The notes below the pieces were generated by a model. The model ran no database searches and was not told where the DNA came from. It worked only from the letters and a program-made list of their open reading frames with translations. The position numbers were made by a program, and so were the translations under genes. From contig JAEWST010000103.1 of NCBI GenBank assembly GCA_023398105.1, forward strand, positions 62,001 through 126,000: 64,000 nucleotides of DNA, given 5' to 3'. The DNA comes from Bacillota bacterium. GTDB lineage: Bacteria; Bacillota; Clostridia; Acetivibrionales; DSM-1351. Below are positions 34,812-43,232 of this stretch, in pieces (position 1 is the stretch's first letter; each line of letters opens with the position of its first letter).

Positions 34812-35928
34812 GTGCTTGAGTTAGAACAATACAGACTAGAATTACAGGGTCTGAAAAGCAATTTAGATGAAATGAGGGCTTCACTTTGACATCGCTAGAT
34901 TAAACGATGAGATATTGGAGCTGGAGCACAAAGCTACTGAGCCTGATTTTTGGAATGACATGGAAAAATCTCAGAAAATATTACAGAGAATAAAAACCAT
35001 GAAGTCAAAGCTAGATAATTTTGAAAATATAAATTCCCAATGGGAGGATTTGCTTACATTATCTGATATGGGATTAGAAGAGCAGGATGAGAGTATTATT
35101 CCTGAGGTGGGAGAAGGACTTGAAAAAGTAAAAAAGAGTCTTGAAGCACTTAGATTGGAAACACTTCTAACTGGACCTTATGACAAAAACAATGCTATTC
35201 TTACACTTCATGCAGGTGCAGGCGGAACGGAAGCACAGGATTGGGTGCAAATGCTGCTCAGAATGTTTACGAGATGGGCTGAGAATAAAGAATATCAGGT
35301 TGAAATTTTGGATTACCTTGATGGCGACGAAGCAGGAGTAAAGAGTGTAACACTACAAATTATTGGTGAAAATGCTTATGGATATATGAAGTCTGAAAAG
35401 GGAGTTCACCGATTAGTTAGAATTTCTCCTTTTGATGCTTCTGGAAGAAGGCATACTTCCTTTGCTTCTTTAGATGTTATGCCAGAACTTGATGATTCGA
35501 TCGAAATTGATATCAATCCAGAAGATATAAAAATGGATGTTTATAGAGCCAGTGGAGCAGGAGGACAGCATATTAATAAAACCAGCTCTGCTGTTAGACT
35601 TACTCATATTCCAACAGGAGTTGTAGTTGCATGTCAAACACAGCGTTCTCAATTTCAGAACAAGGATACTGCAATGAAAATGCTTAAAGCAAAGCTTTTT
35701 GATATAAAGGAACGGGAGCAAAAGGAAAAAATTGAGGATTTAAAGGGTGTTCAGATGGATATTGCATGGGGAAGCCAAATACGCTCCTATGTTTTTTGTC
35801 CATATACACTAGTAAAAGACCATCGTACTAATTTTGAAAATGGAAATGTCAATGCAGTTATGGATGGAGAACTTGATGGTTTTATTAATGCATATCTGTC
35901 AATGGATAAAAAATCTGGCAACGCATAG
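34812..35928 (+). CDS. prfB: peptide chain release factor 2, with programmed +1 frameshift
   Basis: Starts at GTG 34812 after AGAAAGGGATGATAAA; the first 25 codons end in CTT TGA C (TGA 34887-34889), and the main frame resumes at GAC 34888, giving about 371 residues. RF2 recognises UGA and UAA and triggers peptide release. The anticodon-like tripeptide is in VRISPFDASG, and the catalytic GGQ is in SGAGGQHINKTSSAV. Autoregulation is the family rule: low RF2 pauses at UGA and promotes the shift. Software that ignores the shift places the start at 34915. The gene is preceded by a family A repeat and followed by a dense cluster of hairpin repeats. Confidence 0.96.
34884..34890 (+). other. programmed +1 frameshift site of prfB
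   Basis: CTT TGA C with codon 26 as the stop, the conserved RF2 slippery site. The upstream AGGG (34875-34878) is a weaker Shine-Dalgarno-like stimulator than usual. Confidence 0.93.
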
Positions 35929-35955
35929 TGCTAAAGTTGGCGTGGAGGTTATCAA

Positions 35956-35998
35956 ACTAGAAAACAAAATTTGTGCCAACATGGTGCATTTTCGAGTT
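35956..35998. repeat. family C hairpin
   Basis: CTAGAAAACAAAATTTGTGCC..GGTGCATTTTCGAG; the loop AACATGGTGC matches the copy at 62089 (AACATAGTGC). Confidence 0.5.
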
Positions 35999-36000
35999 CC

Positions 36001-36020
36001 AAAAACCACAAGTGGTTTTT
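36001..36020. terminator. palindromic terminator after prfB
   Basis: AAAAACCAC AA GTGGTTTTT, identical to the core of the 34545-34572 palindrome. Confidence 0.6.
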
Positions 36021-36070
36021 GCAGCTGTAGTAGAGCAATCGTGCAATCATTGTTCGCTTTGCATTTTTGT

Positions 36071-36150
36071 GCAATAAAGCAATGTCCATACACTTTTAAA
36101 CTACTTTTTGTGTCGATGGCGGTGTCAATGAAATGGAGGTTGGCTTGAAT
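36071..36150 (+). repeat. tandem leader duplication, copy 1
   Basis: About 80 bases including CATACACTTTTAAACTACT, TTTGTGTCGATGGCGGTGT and AATGGAGGTTGGCTTGAAT. Copy 2 is at 36229-36309. The start-codon context is duplicated but the reading frame here stops after 16 codons. Confidence 0.6.
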
Positions 36151-36193
36151 AATGCGAAGTTCACATTTCGTACATTCATCGTTATCTTCGCAT
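36151..36193 (-). repeat. family D hairpin, inverted copy
   Basis: ATGCGAAG..CTTCGCAT with a loop that is the reverse complement of the copy at 23699, about four mismatches in 43. Confidence 0.6.
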
Positions 36194-36196
36194 AGC

Positions 36197-36218
36197 AAAA
36201 AGCTGCAAGCAGCTTTTT
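36197..36218. repeat. AAAAAGCTGC palindrome
   Basis: AAAAAGCTGC AA GCAGCTTTTT, a perfect 10-bp stem lying between the two tandem leader copies. GCAGCTTTTTGA also occurs at 34624. Confidence 0.5.
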
Positions 36219-36228
36219 GAGCATTTGG

Positions 36229-36309
36229 GCAATCAAGCAATAAGCATACACTTTTTTAAATACTATTTGTGTCGCCGGCGGTGTAAGCAGAATGGAGGTT
36301 AGCTTGGAT
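36229..36309 (+). repeat. tandem leader duplication, copy 2 (leads into larB)
   Basis: CATACACTTTTTTAAATACT, TTTGTGTCGCCGGCGGTGT and AATGGAGGTTAGCTTGGAT, aligned with copy 1 at roughly three quarters of positions. It carries the larB ribosome site GGAGG. Confidence 0.6.
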
Positions 36310-37050
36310 TCTGGGGAACTAAAACAGCTACTTGAAGGTGTCAAAAATGGTTCTGTTGAAATTGAACAGGCATACAAGGAATTAAAAGCGTTGCCTTATG
36401 AGGACTTGGGCTTTGCTAAGATTGATCACCATAGAGCAATTAGAAATGGCTATCCTGAGGTTATTTATTGTGAAGGTAAAACAAACAGTCAAGTTGTAGA
36501 AATAGTACAAAGACTAATGCTGAAAAACAATAATATACTGGCTACAAGGGCATCACAAGAGGTATATGAAGCTATATGCGGACTGACTTCTGATGCAGAA
36601 TATCATCAAGAGGCAAGGATAGTTGTTGTCAAAAGAAAAGATATTGTAGTTACGGAAAAGCAAATTGCAATTATTACAGCAGGAACTTCAGATATTCCTG
36701 TGGCTGAGGAAGCGGCTGTAACGGCTGAGGTGCTAGGTAACAGAGTTACTAGAATTTATGATGTAGGAGTTGCAGGAATTCATAGATTATTATCAAAAAT
36801 GGATATTATATCTGAGTCCAATGTAATAATTGTAGTTGCTGGTATGGAGGGTGCACTTGCAAGTGTTGTTGGTGGATTAGTTGATAAGCCAGTAATTGCT
36901 GTTCCTACAAGTGTTGGATATGGAGCAAGCTTTGGCGGTTTGGCGGCACTTTTGACAATGCTGAACAGCTGTGCTAGTGGAATTGGTGTAGTGAATATTG
37001 ACAACGGTTTTGGGGCAGGATATTTGGCAAGTAATATTAACAAGCTTTAA
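36304..37050 (+). CDS. larB: nickel-pincer cofactor synthesis protein LarB
   Basis: 248 residues from TTG 36304, which has GGAGG five bases upstream; ATG 36292 overlaps that ribosome site and is unlikely. LarB carboxylates and hydrolyses nicotinic acid adenine dinucleotide, the first step to the pincer cofactor of lactate racemase-type enzymes. The N-terminal helix (LKQLLEGVKNGSVEIEQAYKEL) precedes a PurE-like domain: IAIITAGTSDIPVAEEAAVTAEVLG, VGVAGIHRLL, VVAGMEGALASVVGGL, PVIAVPTSVGYGASFGGLAALLTMLNSC. LarC follows after 47 bases; larE and larA are not in the window. Confidence 0.93.
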   Translation: MDSGELKQLLEGVKNGSVEIEQAYKELKALPYEDLGFAKIDHHRAIRNGYPEVIYCEGKTNSQVVEIVQRLMLKNNNILATRASQEVYEAICGLTSDAEYHQEARIVVVKRKDIVVTEKQIAIITAGTSDIPVAEEAAVTAEVLGNRVTRIYDVGVAGIHRLLSKMDIISESNVIIVVAGMEGALASVVGGLVDKPVIAVPTSVGYGASFGGLAALLTMLNSCASGIGVVNIDNGFGAGYLASNINKL

Positions 37051-37097
37051 ATAGAAATAAGATTATTAACTAAATTGCTATTTATTTGGAGGCTGTA

Positions 37098-38330
37098 ATG
37101 AGAGTTTTATATTTTGACTGCTTTTCTGGCATTAGTGGTGATATGACTTTAGGTGCATTGCTTGATTTAGGCTTGGAGCAAGACGTTTTTCTGAAGGAGC
37201 TGAAGAAACTAAATGTAACTGGATATTCAGTAGATATCAGAAAGGTTGTCAAAAATGGAATTTCTGGTACTGATGTGAATATAATACTTGACGATGAGGA
37301 ACATAGTAATATGCATTGTCACTCTCACTCCCACTCACAGCCTGAGAGAAACCTTGCCGATATTGAAAATATTATAAATATGAGTGATTTGAAGCCTAGA
37401 GTTAAGGTTATGAGCACGAAAATTTTCAGGGAAATAGCAAGAGCTGAGGCAAAGGTTCATGGTAAGGAAATTAATGAAATTCACTTTCATGAGGTTGGTG
37501 CAATAGATTCTATTGTCGATATTATTGGTGCCTGCATATGTATTGATATGCTTGGTATCGAAAGAATCTATGCTTCAGAACTACATGACGGAAAGGGCTT
37601 TGTCAAATGTGCACACGGACTGTTGCCTGTACCAGTACCAGCAGTTATGGAAATGCTATGTGAGAGCAACATTCCCTTGATTTCTGAAGATGTACCCTGC
37701 GAGCTTGTAACGCCAACGGGTATGGCTATTTTGAAGATGACCTGCTCCAGCTTTGGAAAAATGCCTCCATTATCAATAGAGCGTACAGGATATGGCATGG
37801 GCAAACGTGATACTGGCCGTTTTAATGCATTAAGAGCAGTAGTTGGTACATTGTACGAGCAGGATGTTATTCCTAATGATGAGGTTTCAATACTGGAAAC
37901 CAATATAGACAACATGTCTCCTGAAATATTAGGCTACACGATGGAAAAGCTATTTGACAGCGGGGCACTTGATGTATACTACACACCTATTTATATGAAG
38001 AAAAGCAGACCTTCAGTAGTGCTGACTGTGCTGGCTAAATGTGGAGATGAAAAGAAATTTTCTGATATAATTTTTAAAGAAACTTCTACACTGGGTGTAA
38101 GAATTAGTCACTCTCTTAGATATTGTATGAACAGGGAGCTGGTCAAAGTCGATACCCAGTATGGGGCTGTTAGAGTTAAGGTGGCAAGCAGTGAAGACAT
38201 AATGAAATTTGCTCCAGAGTATGAGGATTGTAAAAATATTGCAATGAAAACAGGTATGCCTATTAACAAGGTATACGAACTGGTAAATGAAAAATATAAG
38301 CAGGAAGGTAATTTTGTTGCTATACAATAA
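37098..38330 (+). CDS. larC: nickel-pincer cofactor nickel chelatase LarC
   Basis: 410 residues; ATG 37098 follows TTTGGAGGCTGTA. LarC inserts nickel into the pincer nucleotide using CTP. The N-terminus MRVLYFDCFSGISGDMTLGALLDLG is diagnostic; a His-rich loop HCHSHSHS (~70-78) is typical of the nickel-handling region; HFHEVGAIDSIVDIIG, PVPVPAVMEML, CELVTPTGMAILK and the C-terminal LETNIDNMSPEILGYTMEKLF follow. It is one continuous frame, whereas some lactobacilli encode LarC1 and LarC2 through a frameshift. The last 14 bases overlap the radical SAM gene. Confidence 0.94.
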   Translation: MRVLYFDCFSGISGDMTLGALLDLGLEQDVFLKELKKLNVTGYSVDIRKVVKNGISGTDVNIILDDEEHSNMHCHSHSHSQPERNLADIENIINMSDLKPRVKVMSTKIFREIARAEAKVHGKEINEIHFHEVGAIDSIVDIIGACICIDMLGIERIYASELHDGKGFVKCAHGLLPVPVPAVMEMLCESNIPLISEDVPCELVTPTGMAILKMTCSSFGKMPPLSIERTGYGMGKRDTGRFNALRAVVGTLYEQDVIPNDEVSILETNIDNMSPEILGYTMEKLFDSGALDVYYTPIYMKKSRPSVVLTVLAKCGDEKKFSDIIFKETSTLGVRISHSLRYCMNRELVKVDTQYGAVRVKVASSEDIMKFAPEYEDCKNIAMKTGMPINKVYELVNEKYKQEGNFVAIQ

Positions 38331-39261
38331 ATTTTCTGAATATTTAAAAAATAAATACGGTACAAAGGTATACAAGCTTCCACTGAATCTTCCTGTTACA
38401 TGTCCCAACAGAGATGGTAATATCAGCTCAAATGGCTGTATTTTCTGCGGTGAAGAGGGAGCAGGCTTTGAAAATCTTTCCTGCAATATGTCGATTTCGG
38501 AGCAGCTTAAACAAAATGCAAAATACATAGGCAAGAACTACGCAAGTCAAAAGTTTATTGCATATTTTCAGAATTATTCAAACACATATCTACCCTTTGA
38601 ACTATTTGCTAAAAATATTGAAGAGGCTTGTGCTGACGACATTGTGGCCATCTATATTTCCACTAGACCTGACTGCATATCGGACAGGTATATGGAGTAC
38701 TTAGCACAGCTAAAAAATGAGAAAAATATTGATATTGTTATTGAGCTAGGCTTGCAGACAGTTAATTATCATACGCTGAAAAAGCTTAATAGAGGTCACA
38801 CTTTAGCTGAGTTTATTGATGCAGTGATTAGAATAAAAAAATACCAGCTTGAGGTGTGTGCCCATTACATAACTGATTTACCTATGGATGATTTAGACGA
38901 TGTAATTGAGGGGGCTAAAATTCTCTCTGCACTAGGAGTTTCGCAGGTTAAATGCCATTCCTTGTATATATTAAAGGACACAGAGCTGGAAAAACAGTAT
39001 TTGCGGGGAGAAATTGTGCCTGTTACTATGGATGAGTATGTTGATAGAACGATAGCCTTTTTAGAGTATATAAGTCCTGATATTGTTATTCAAAGATTAA
39101 TTGGACGTGCTCCAGCTGATAGAACAGTTTTTTGCAACTGGAGTACCAGTTGGTGGAAAATTCAAGATGCAATCGAGATGAAAATGCTAGAGCGAGGGAG
39201 TTTTCAAGGGAAAAACTTTAATTATTTGAATGGGGAAAAGGGTATGACAGTATGGAAATAA
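38317..39261 (+). CDS. radical SAM protein, YhcC/TIGR01212 family
   Basis: About 315 residues from TTG 38317 (TTG 38314 or ATG 38287 are alternatives); AGGAAGG at 38302-38308 favours the TTG codons, and the family normally starts near YNKFSEYLKNKYG. The [4Fe-4S] motif is the family-type CPNRDGNISSNGCIFC, with long spacing before the last Cys pair. IYISTRPDCIS, IELGLQTVNYHTLKKLNRGHT and CHSLYILKDTELEKQY are family signatures. The substrate is unproven; members are discussed as tRNA or heme-related enzymes. It overlaps larC, so it is in the lar operon by position, perhaps by chance. Confidence 0.9.
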   Translation: MLYNKFSEYLKNKYGTKVYKLPLNLPVTCPNRDGNISSNGCIFCGEEGAGFENLSCNMSISEQLKQNAKYIGKNYASQKFIAYFQNYSNTYLPFELFAKNIEEACADDIVAIYISTRPDCISDRYMEYLAQLKNEKNIDIVIELGLQTVNYHTLKKLNRGHTLAEFIDAVIRIKKYQLEVCAHYITDLPMDDLDDVIEGAKILSALGVSQVKCHSLYILKDTELEKQYLRGEIVPVTMDEYVDRTIAFLEYISPDIVIQRLIGRAPADRTVFCNWSTSWWKIQDAIEMKMLERGSFQGKNFNYLNGEKGMTVWK

Positions 39262-39418
39262 AGCTGTCAAGACTAAACGTAAGAATGAAGATTTTTTGTA
39301 ACACAAATGTAAATAATACTATTTCGTATTAAAATTAAGAACCAATGCATTAAACATCCCACCGCATAAAATACTAAATATTTTGAATTATATAATTAAA
39401 TAAATTCTAACTATATTC

Positions 39419-39452
39419 AACTATTGTTTGAATTTCCTTCAAATAATAGTTT
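39419..39452. promoter_or_regulatory. inverted repeat before the HTH-methyltransferase gene
   Basis: AACTATTGTTTGAA / TTCAAATAATAGTT with a five-base spacer, one mismatch, 55 bases before the TTG start. It may be an operator for the encoded HTH protein or an AT-rich terminator of the upstream gene. Confidence 0.45.
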
Positions 39453-39507
39453 ATTTACATCACTATAAATTTAGGGATATACTAAGGATGTGAAGAGGTG
39501 ATATAAG

Positions 39508-40338
39508 TTGAGAAATGAAATAGGGAAAAGGATTGCTGAATTAAGAAAATCCTTTAACATGAATCAGGAAGAACTTGCTGAAAAGTTAAAGGTTACTTTT
39601 CAGGCAGTAAGCAAATGGGAAACAGGCGTTACTTATCCTGATATTGGGTTGCTTTCTCAAATATCTGAATGCTTTCATGTTAGTATAGATTATCTCCTTA
39701 AAGGTGATGATGTCAAAAGTAAAATCTATTATGATAAAAGATATTCTCAGAATGAGTATTATTGGGGGATTAAGCCTTCACCTTTATGCTATAAGGTACT
39801 ACAGTATATGCCACCTGTAAAGCATTTGAGGCTTTTAGATGTAGGTTGTGGTGAGGGAAAGGATGCTGTGTTTTTTGCTCGAAATGGTTATGAAGTAACC
39901 GCCTTTGATCTTGCAGCGGCTGGTATTGAAAAAACAAAAAGGCTTGCAGAACACTGCGGTGTTTATGTTAACGCTTTTACTGTTGATATAAACGAGTTTA
40001 GACTAGATACTGAGTTTGATATTATTTATTCTAATGGGGTTCTTCATTATATTCCACCTAAGATTAGAAATGAAATATTTAATAATTATAAAAATCATAC
40101 AACAGAAGATGGAATTAATGTTCTGACTGCTTTTGTGAAAAAGCCATTTATTGAACCAGCACCAGATACAGAAAAGTATAGCTATGAGTGGCTTTCTGGT
40201 GAATTGTTTACTCTATATAATGACTGGAAATTTAATTTGTGTGAAGAAGAAATATTTGATTGTATGTCTTCAGGAATTCCTCATAAACATGCAATAGACA
40301 GAGTTATTGCAAAGAAAACTATAAAACTTGATGTATAA
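39508..40338 (+). CDS. XRE-type HTH fused to a SAM-dependent methyltransferase
   Basis: 276 residues from TTG 39508, eight bases after AGAGGTG. An N-terminal XRE helix-turn-helix (~5-62: IAELRKSFNMNQEELAEKLKVTFQAVSKWETG) is followed by a class I methyltransferase (~80-260) with motif I LLDVGCGEGKDAVFFARNG, motif II TAFDLAAAG and VLHYIPP. The methyltransferase half resembles TehB-like small-molecule methyltransferases. The fusion suggests a regulator that responds to, or modifies, a small toxic compound; the nearby inverted repeat could be its own operator. No partner gene is adjacent. Confidence 0.88.
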   Translation: MRNEIGKRIAELRKSFNMNQEELAEKLKVTFQAVSKWETGVTYPDIGLLSQISECFHVSIDYLLKGDDVKSKIYYDKRYSQNEYYWGIKPSPLCYKVLQYMPPVKHLRLLDVGCGEGKDAVFFARNGYEVTAFDLAAAGIEKTKRLAEHCGVYVNAFTVDINEFRLDTEFDIIYSNGVLHYIPPKIRNEIFNNYKNHTTEDGINVLTAFVKKPFIEPAPDTEKYSYEWLSGELFTLYNDWKFNLCEEEIFDCMSSGIPHKHAIDRVIAKKTIKLDV

Positions 40339-40347
40339 TGATAATAT

Positions 40348-40428
40348 ACTCAACTTTTTCTGTTAAATTATAGGTGTTCAGCTTTTCAATGGAAAGATGG
40401 GACACCTATAGATGTGGGAAAGTTGAGT
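40348..40428 (+). repeat. family A repeat with perfect outer stem
   Basis: ACTCAACTTTTTC (40348) pairs with GGGAAAGTTGAGT (ending 40428), and ATAGGTGT/ACACCTAT forms an inner helix capped by CTTTTC/GAAAGA. This is the clearest hairpin of the family. It lies between the methyltransferase and guaA. Confidence 0.65.
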
Positions 40429-40608
40429 AATAAAAAAACACATCTTTATGCTATGCACAACAAATAAAATTCGTTATAATATATTGAAGACTTATTCAAA
40501 TGTGTTTTTGTGTAAAAGAGTGTTAGATATTCTTTTATTTTTAAATTAAAAAGAGGCTTTTAGATGGAGCCGTCTGAAATTAATATTTACAAAGAGGAGC
40601 TGTGAAAG

Positions 40609-42144
40609 TTGAACAATGAAATGGTTTTAGTTATTGACTTTGGTGGTCAATATAATCAATTAATTGCACGCCGTGTCAGAGAAGCAAATGTTTACTGTGA
40701 GGTTATTCCATACAGTGCTTCAATAGAACGTATAAAGTCATACAATCCTAAAGGAATTATTTTTACAGGTGGGCCTGCTTCTGTACTTGATGAGAAGGCA
40801 CCGAAATGTGACCCAGGTGTTTTTGAATTAGGAGTTCCTGTACTTGGAATCTGCTATGGAATGCAGCTAATGAGTGTAATGCTTGGTGGAAGTGTTGCAG
40901 CAGCAGTGCAGCGTGAATATGGTAAAATCGATATTAATATTGATAAATCACAGCCATTCTTCAAAGATGTTGATGAAAAAACTACTTGCTGGATGAGCCA
41001 CACATATTATGTTGATAATACACCAGAGGGTTTTAAAGTTACGGCAACATCGGTAAACTGTCCAACTGCAGCAATGCAGAATGAGAATAAGAAATTTTAT
41101 GCAGTTCAATTCCACCCTGAAGTAATGCATACACCAAAGGGAAAAGAAATGTTGAGGAACTTCCTTTACAACATTTGTGAATGCAAAGGTGACTGGAAGA
41201 TGTCTGCGTTTGTTGAAAACTCTATTAAGGCTATTAGGGAAAAGGTTGGAGACAAAAAGGTGCTTTGCGGATTATCAGGCGGTGTTGATTCATCTGTAGC
41301 AGCCGTACTTATTAGCAAAGCAGTAGGAAAGCAGTTGACTTGTATATTTGTTGACCATGGGCTTCTAAGAAAAAATGAAGGTGATGAAGTTGAAGCTATA
41401 TTTAGAAAACAGTTTGATATCAATTTAGTTCGTGTAAATTGCGAAGACAGATTTTTAGAAAAGCTTGCTGGAGTATCTGACCCTGAAACAAAGAGAAAGA
41501 TTATCGGTGAGGAATTCATCAGAGTTTTTGAAGATGAAGCAAAGAAAATTGGAACTGTAGATTTCTTGGTTCAGGGAACAATTTATCCTGATGTTATTGA
41601 AAGCGGACTTGGTGATGCAGCTGTAATTAAGAGCCATCACAATGTTGGCGGACTTCCTGACTATGTTGATTTCAAGGAAATAATTGAGCCATTAAGAAAT
41701 TTGTTTAAGGATGAGGTAAGAAGAGCTGGAGAAGAGCTTGGAATTCCAGATGATTTAGTTTGGAGACAGCCATTCCCAGGACCTGGACTTGCTATCAGAG
41801 TTATTGGAGATTTGACAAAGGAAAAACTTGATACCTTAAGAGATACAGACTATATTTTCCGTGAGGAAATTAAGGCTGCTGGTATATCAAGAGACATAAA
41901 TCAGTACTTCACAGTGCTTACAAACATGAGAAGCGTTGGTGTTATGGGTGATGAGAGAACCTATGACTACACTTTAGCACTCCGCGCAGTAACAACTACA
42001 GACTTCATGACTGCAGATTGGGCAAGAATCCCATATGACTTGTTGGAAAAGATCTCAAACCGTATAGTCAATGAATGCAAGAACATCAACAGAGTTGTGT
42101 ATGATATCACAAGTAAGCCACCAAGTACTATTGAGTGGGAGTAA
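40609..42144 (+). CDS. guaA: GMP synthase (glutamine-hydrolysing)
   Basis: 511 residues from TTG 40609 after AGAGGAGCTGTGAAAG. It converts XMP to GMP. The class I amidotransferase domain (~1-190) has LGICYGMQLM (Cys nucleophile) and AVQFHPEV (His); the PP-loop ATPase domain has CGLSGGVDSSVAA; the C-terminal dimerisation domain ends RVVYDITSKPPSTIEWE. No purine riboswitch is visible upstream. The 3' end GAGTGGGAGTAA is the kind of sequence used as an integration site by genomic islands, and a broken integrase follows. Confidence 0.97.
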   Translation: MNNEMVLVIDFGGQYNQLIARRVREANVYCEVIPYSASIERIKSYNPKGIIFTGGPASVLDEKAPKCDPGVFELGVPVLGICYGMQLMSVMLGGSVAAAVQREYGKIDINIDKSQPFFKDVDEKTTCWMSHTYYVDNTPEGFKVTATSVNCPTAAMQNENKKFYAVQFHPEVMHTPKGKEMLRNFLYNICECKGDWKMSAFVENSIKAIREKVGDKKVLCGLSGGVDSSVAAVLISKAVGKQLTCIFVDHGLLRKNEGDEVEAIFRKQFDINLVRVNCEDRFLEKLAGVSDPETKRKIIGEEFIRVFEDEAKKIGTVDFLVQGTIYPDVIESGLGDAAVIKSHHNVGGLPDYVDFKEIIEPLRNLFKDEVRRAGEELGIPDDLVWRQPFPGPGLAIRVIGDLTKEKLDTLRDTDYIFREEIKAAGISRDINQYFTVLTNMRSVGVMGDERTYDYTLALRAVTTTDFMTADWARIPYDLLEKISNRIVNECKNINRVVYDITSKPPSTIEWE

Positions 42145-42203
42145 GATGCAAGGTTGATGTGTTAAGGGTTTTGGGGATTTAAGTTTTAGATAATTATATA
42201 AAT

Positions 42204-42256
42204 AACCGTGTTAGATATTTACTGATTTTCAGTTATGTCTAAGACGGTTTTTTTAT
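42204..42256 (+). terminator. terminator of guaA
   Basis: AACCGTGTTAGA pairs with TCTAAGACGGTT around a 22-base loop, followed by TTTTTTT. Confidence 0.85.
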
Positions 42257-42288
42257 TATTTTTTATCTAAAATGGAGGTAGGTTAGAT

Positions 42289-42588
42289 ATGCGTAAAGGT
42301 GACATCAAACAGGGAAGAGTTTTGACCAAAAAACCAAGTGAAAGCATTACATTTGAACAATTGGTGGAAGAATTTTTAAGGCAAGCAGAAATCAAAAATA
42401 TGTCTGAATACACGATAAAAAGTTACAGACATCATACAGGGTACTTTATCAATTTCATAGGGGAAGGATATAAGTGTAAGGATATAACACTTATGATATT
42501 AGAAACAAATATCTTTATGGTACAAATACTAACGATGAAAAACAGCATGAGATGGACTATAACATTATACTTAAATTGTTTGCTATAA
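42289..42588 (+). pseudogene. tyrosine integrase, N-terminal remnant
   Basis: 99 codons with AATGGAGGTAGGTTAGAT before the ATG. The first ~60 residues (ITFEQLVEEFLRQAEIKNMSEYTIKSYRHHTGYFINFIGEG) are the SAM-like core-binding domain of phage/ICE tyrosine recombinases. After about residue 62 similarity ends and the sequence becomes unrelated; no catalytic Arg-His-Arg-Tyr domain follows in any frame up to 42869. It is a truncated integrase left at the guaA end of an island. Confidence 0.75.
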
Positions 42589-42869
42589 TCATCATTAAGA
42601 TTAATGATGATATATGCATCCAAAAGGATTATCAAAATCGCAAATGAAACTTCATAAACAGTTTTCTAACTAAGAACGGCTATAGAGATATGGTAGCTCT
42701 TAGCATAGGGGCATTGTAAAACTGTAAATGCATACAAAGTTTTTTAAACAAATTTTTATTAAAATATGACACAAAACATTCTGATTAGAATAAAATAATA
42801 GTAATTGAATAATAATAGTTGTATAAATCTATTAAAAAATGATATGCTATATATAGGAGGTGTTTATTT

Positions 42870-43232
42870 ATGGGAACATTTATGGGTAATTTTAAAACTT
42901 ATATTGAGACAATGAAATATAAACAAAGCTTTATAGCCTTGAAATCAGGAATACACGAACAAACAGTATCACGTTTAATGACAGGCAAACAAGAAATAAA
43001 AGAAGAGGATATGATTAAATTAGCTGAGTCTGTAAATAAGGATACAACCTATTTTCTAGATCCTGGTTTTAAAGTTGGAAATCAGGACTTAGAACTATCA
43101 CCAGTTACATGTTATTTTGGTAATGCTTCAGGTGATAAAGAAGAACTAATTATAAATTTAACTGATTTTGCACAATGCATAGATTCAATATTAGGTAAGA
43201 AATTTAGGCTAGAAATGTATGAGGAAAAATAA
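42870..43232 (+). CDS. XRE-family regulator/antitoxin
   Basis: 120 residues with TATAGGAGGTGTTTATTT before the ATG. An XRE-type HTH occupies ~10-65 (YIETMKYKQSFIALKSGIHEQTVSRLMTGKQEIKEEDMIKLAESV), followed by a short C-terminal region. Its stop codon shares a base with the next ATG, which encodes an ImmA/IrrE-type protease. In such pairs the protease cleaves or partners the XRE protein. It is likely an autoregulator of the three-gene cassette; the direct target is unknown. Confidence 0.85.
   Translation: MGTFMGNFKTYIETMKYKQSFIALKSGIHEQTVSRLMTGKQEIKEEDMIKLAESVNKDTTYFLDPGFKVGNQDLELSPVTCYFGNASGDKEELIINLTDFAQCIDSILGKKFRLEMYEEK

Noticed and set aside
35834..36148. Open frame across the end of prfB and the following intergenic region.
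   Set aside because: It is made of the prfB +1 frame and hairpin repeats, without a start signal or protein-like composition.
40348..40428. Family A ends ACTCAAC ... GTTGAGT fit the integron attC consensus RYYYAAC ... GTTRRRY.
   Set aside because: Several other copies break the consensus (TATCAAC, GTTGATT, GTTGTAA), the conserved RATAGACTTTTTAT core is not an attC feature, and no integron integrase is in the window.
40430..40608. A purine riboswitch before guaA.
   Set aside because: No conserved junction or loop motifs; the interval is AT-rich with only the family A hairpin upstream.
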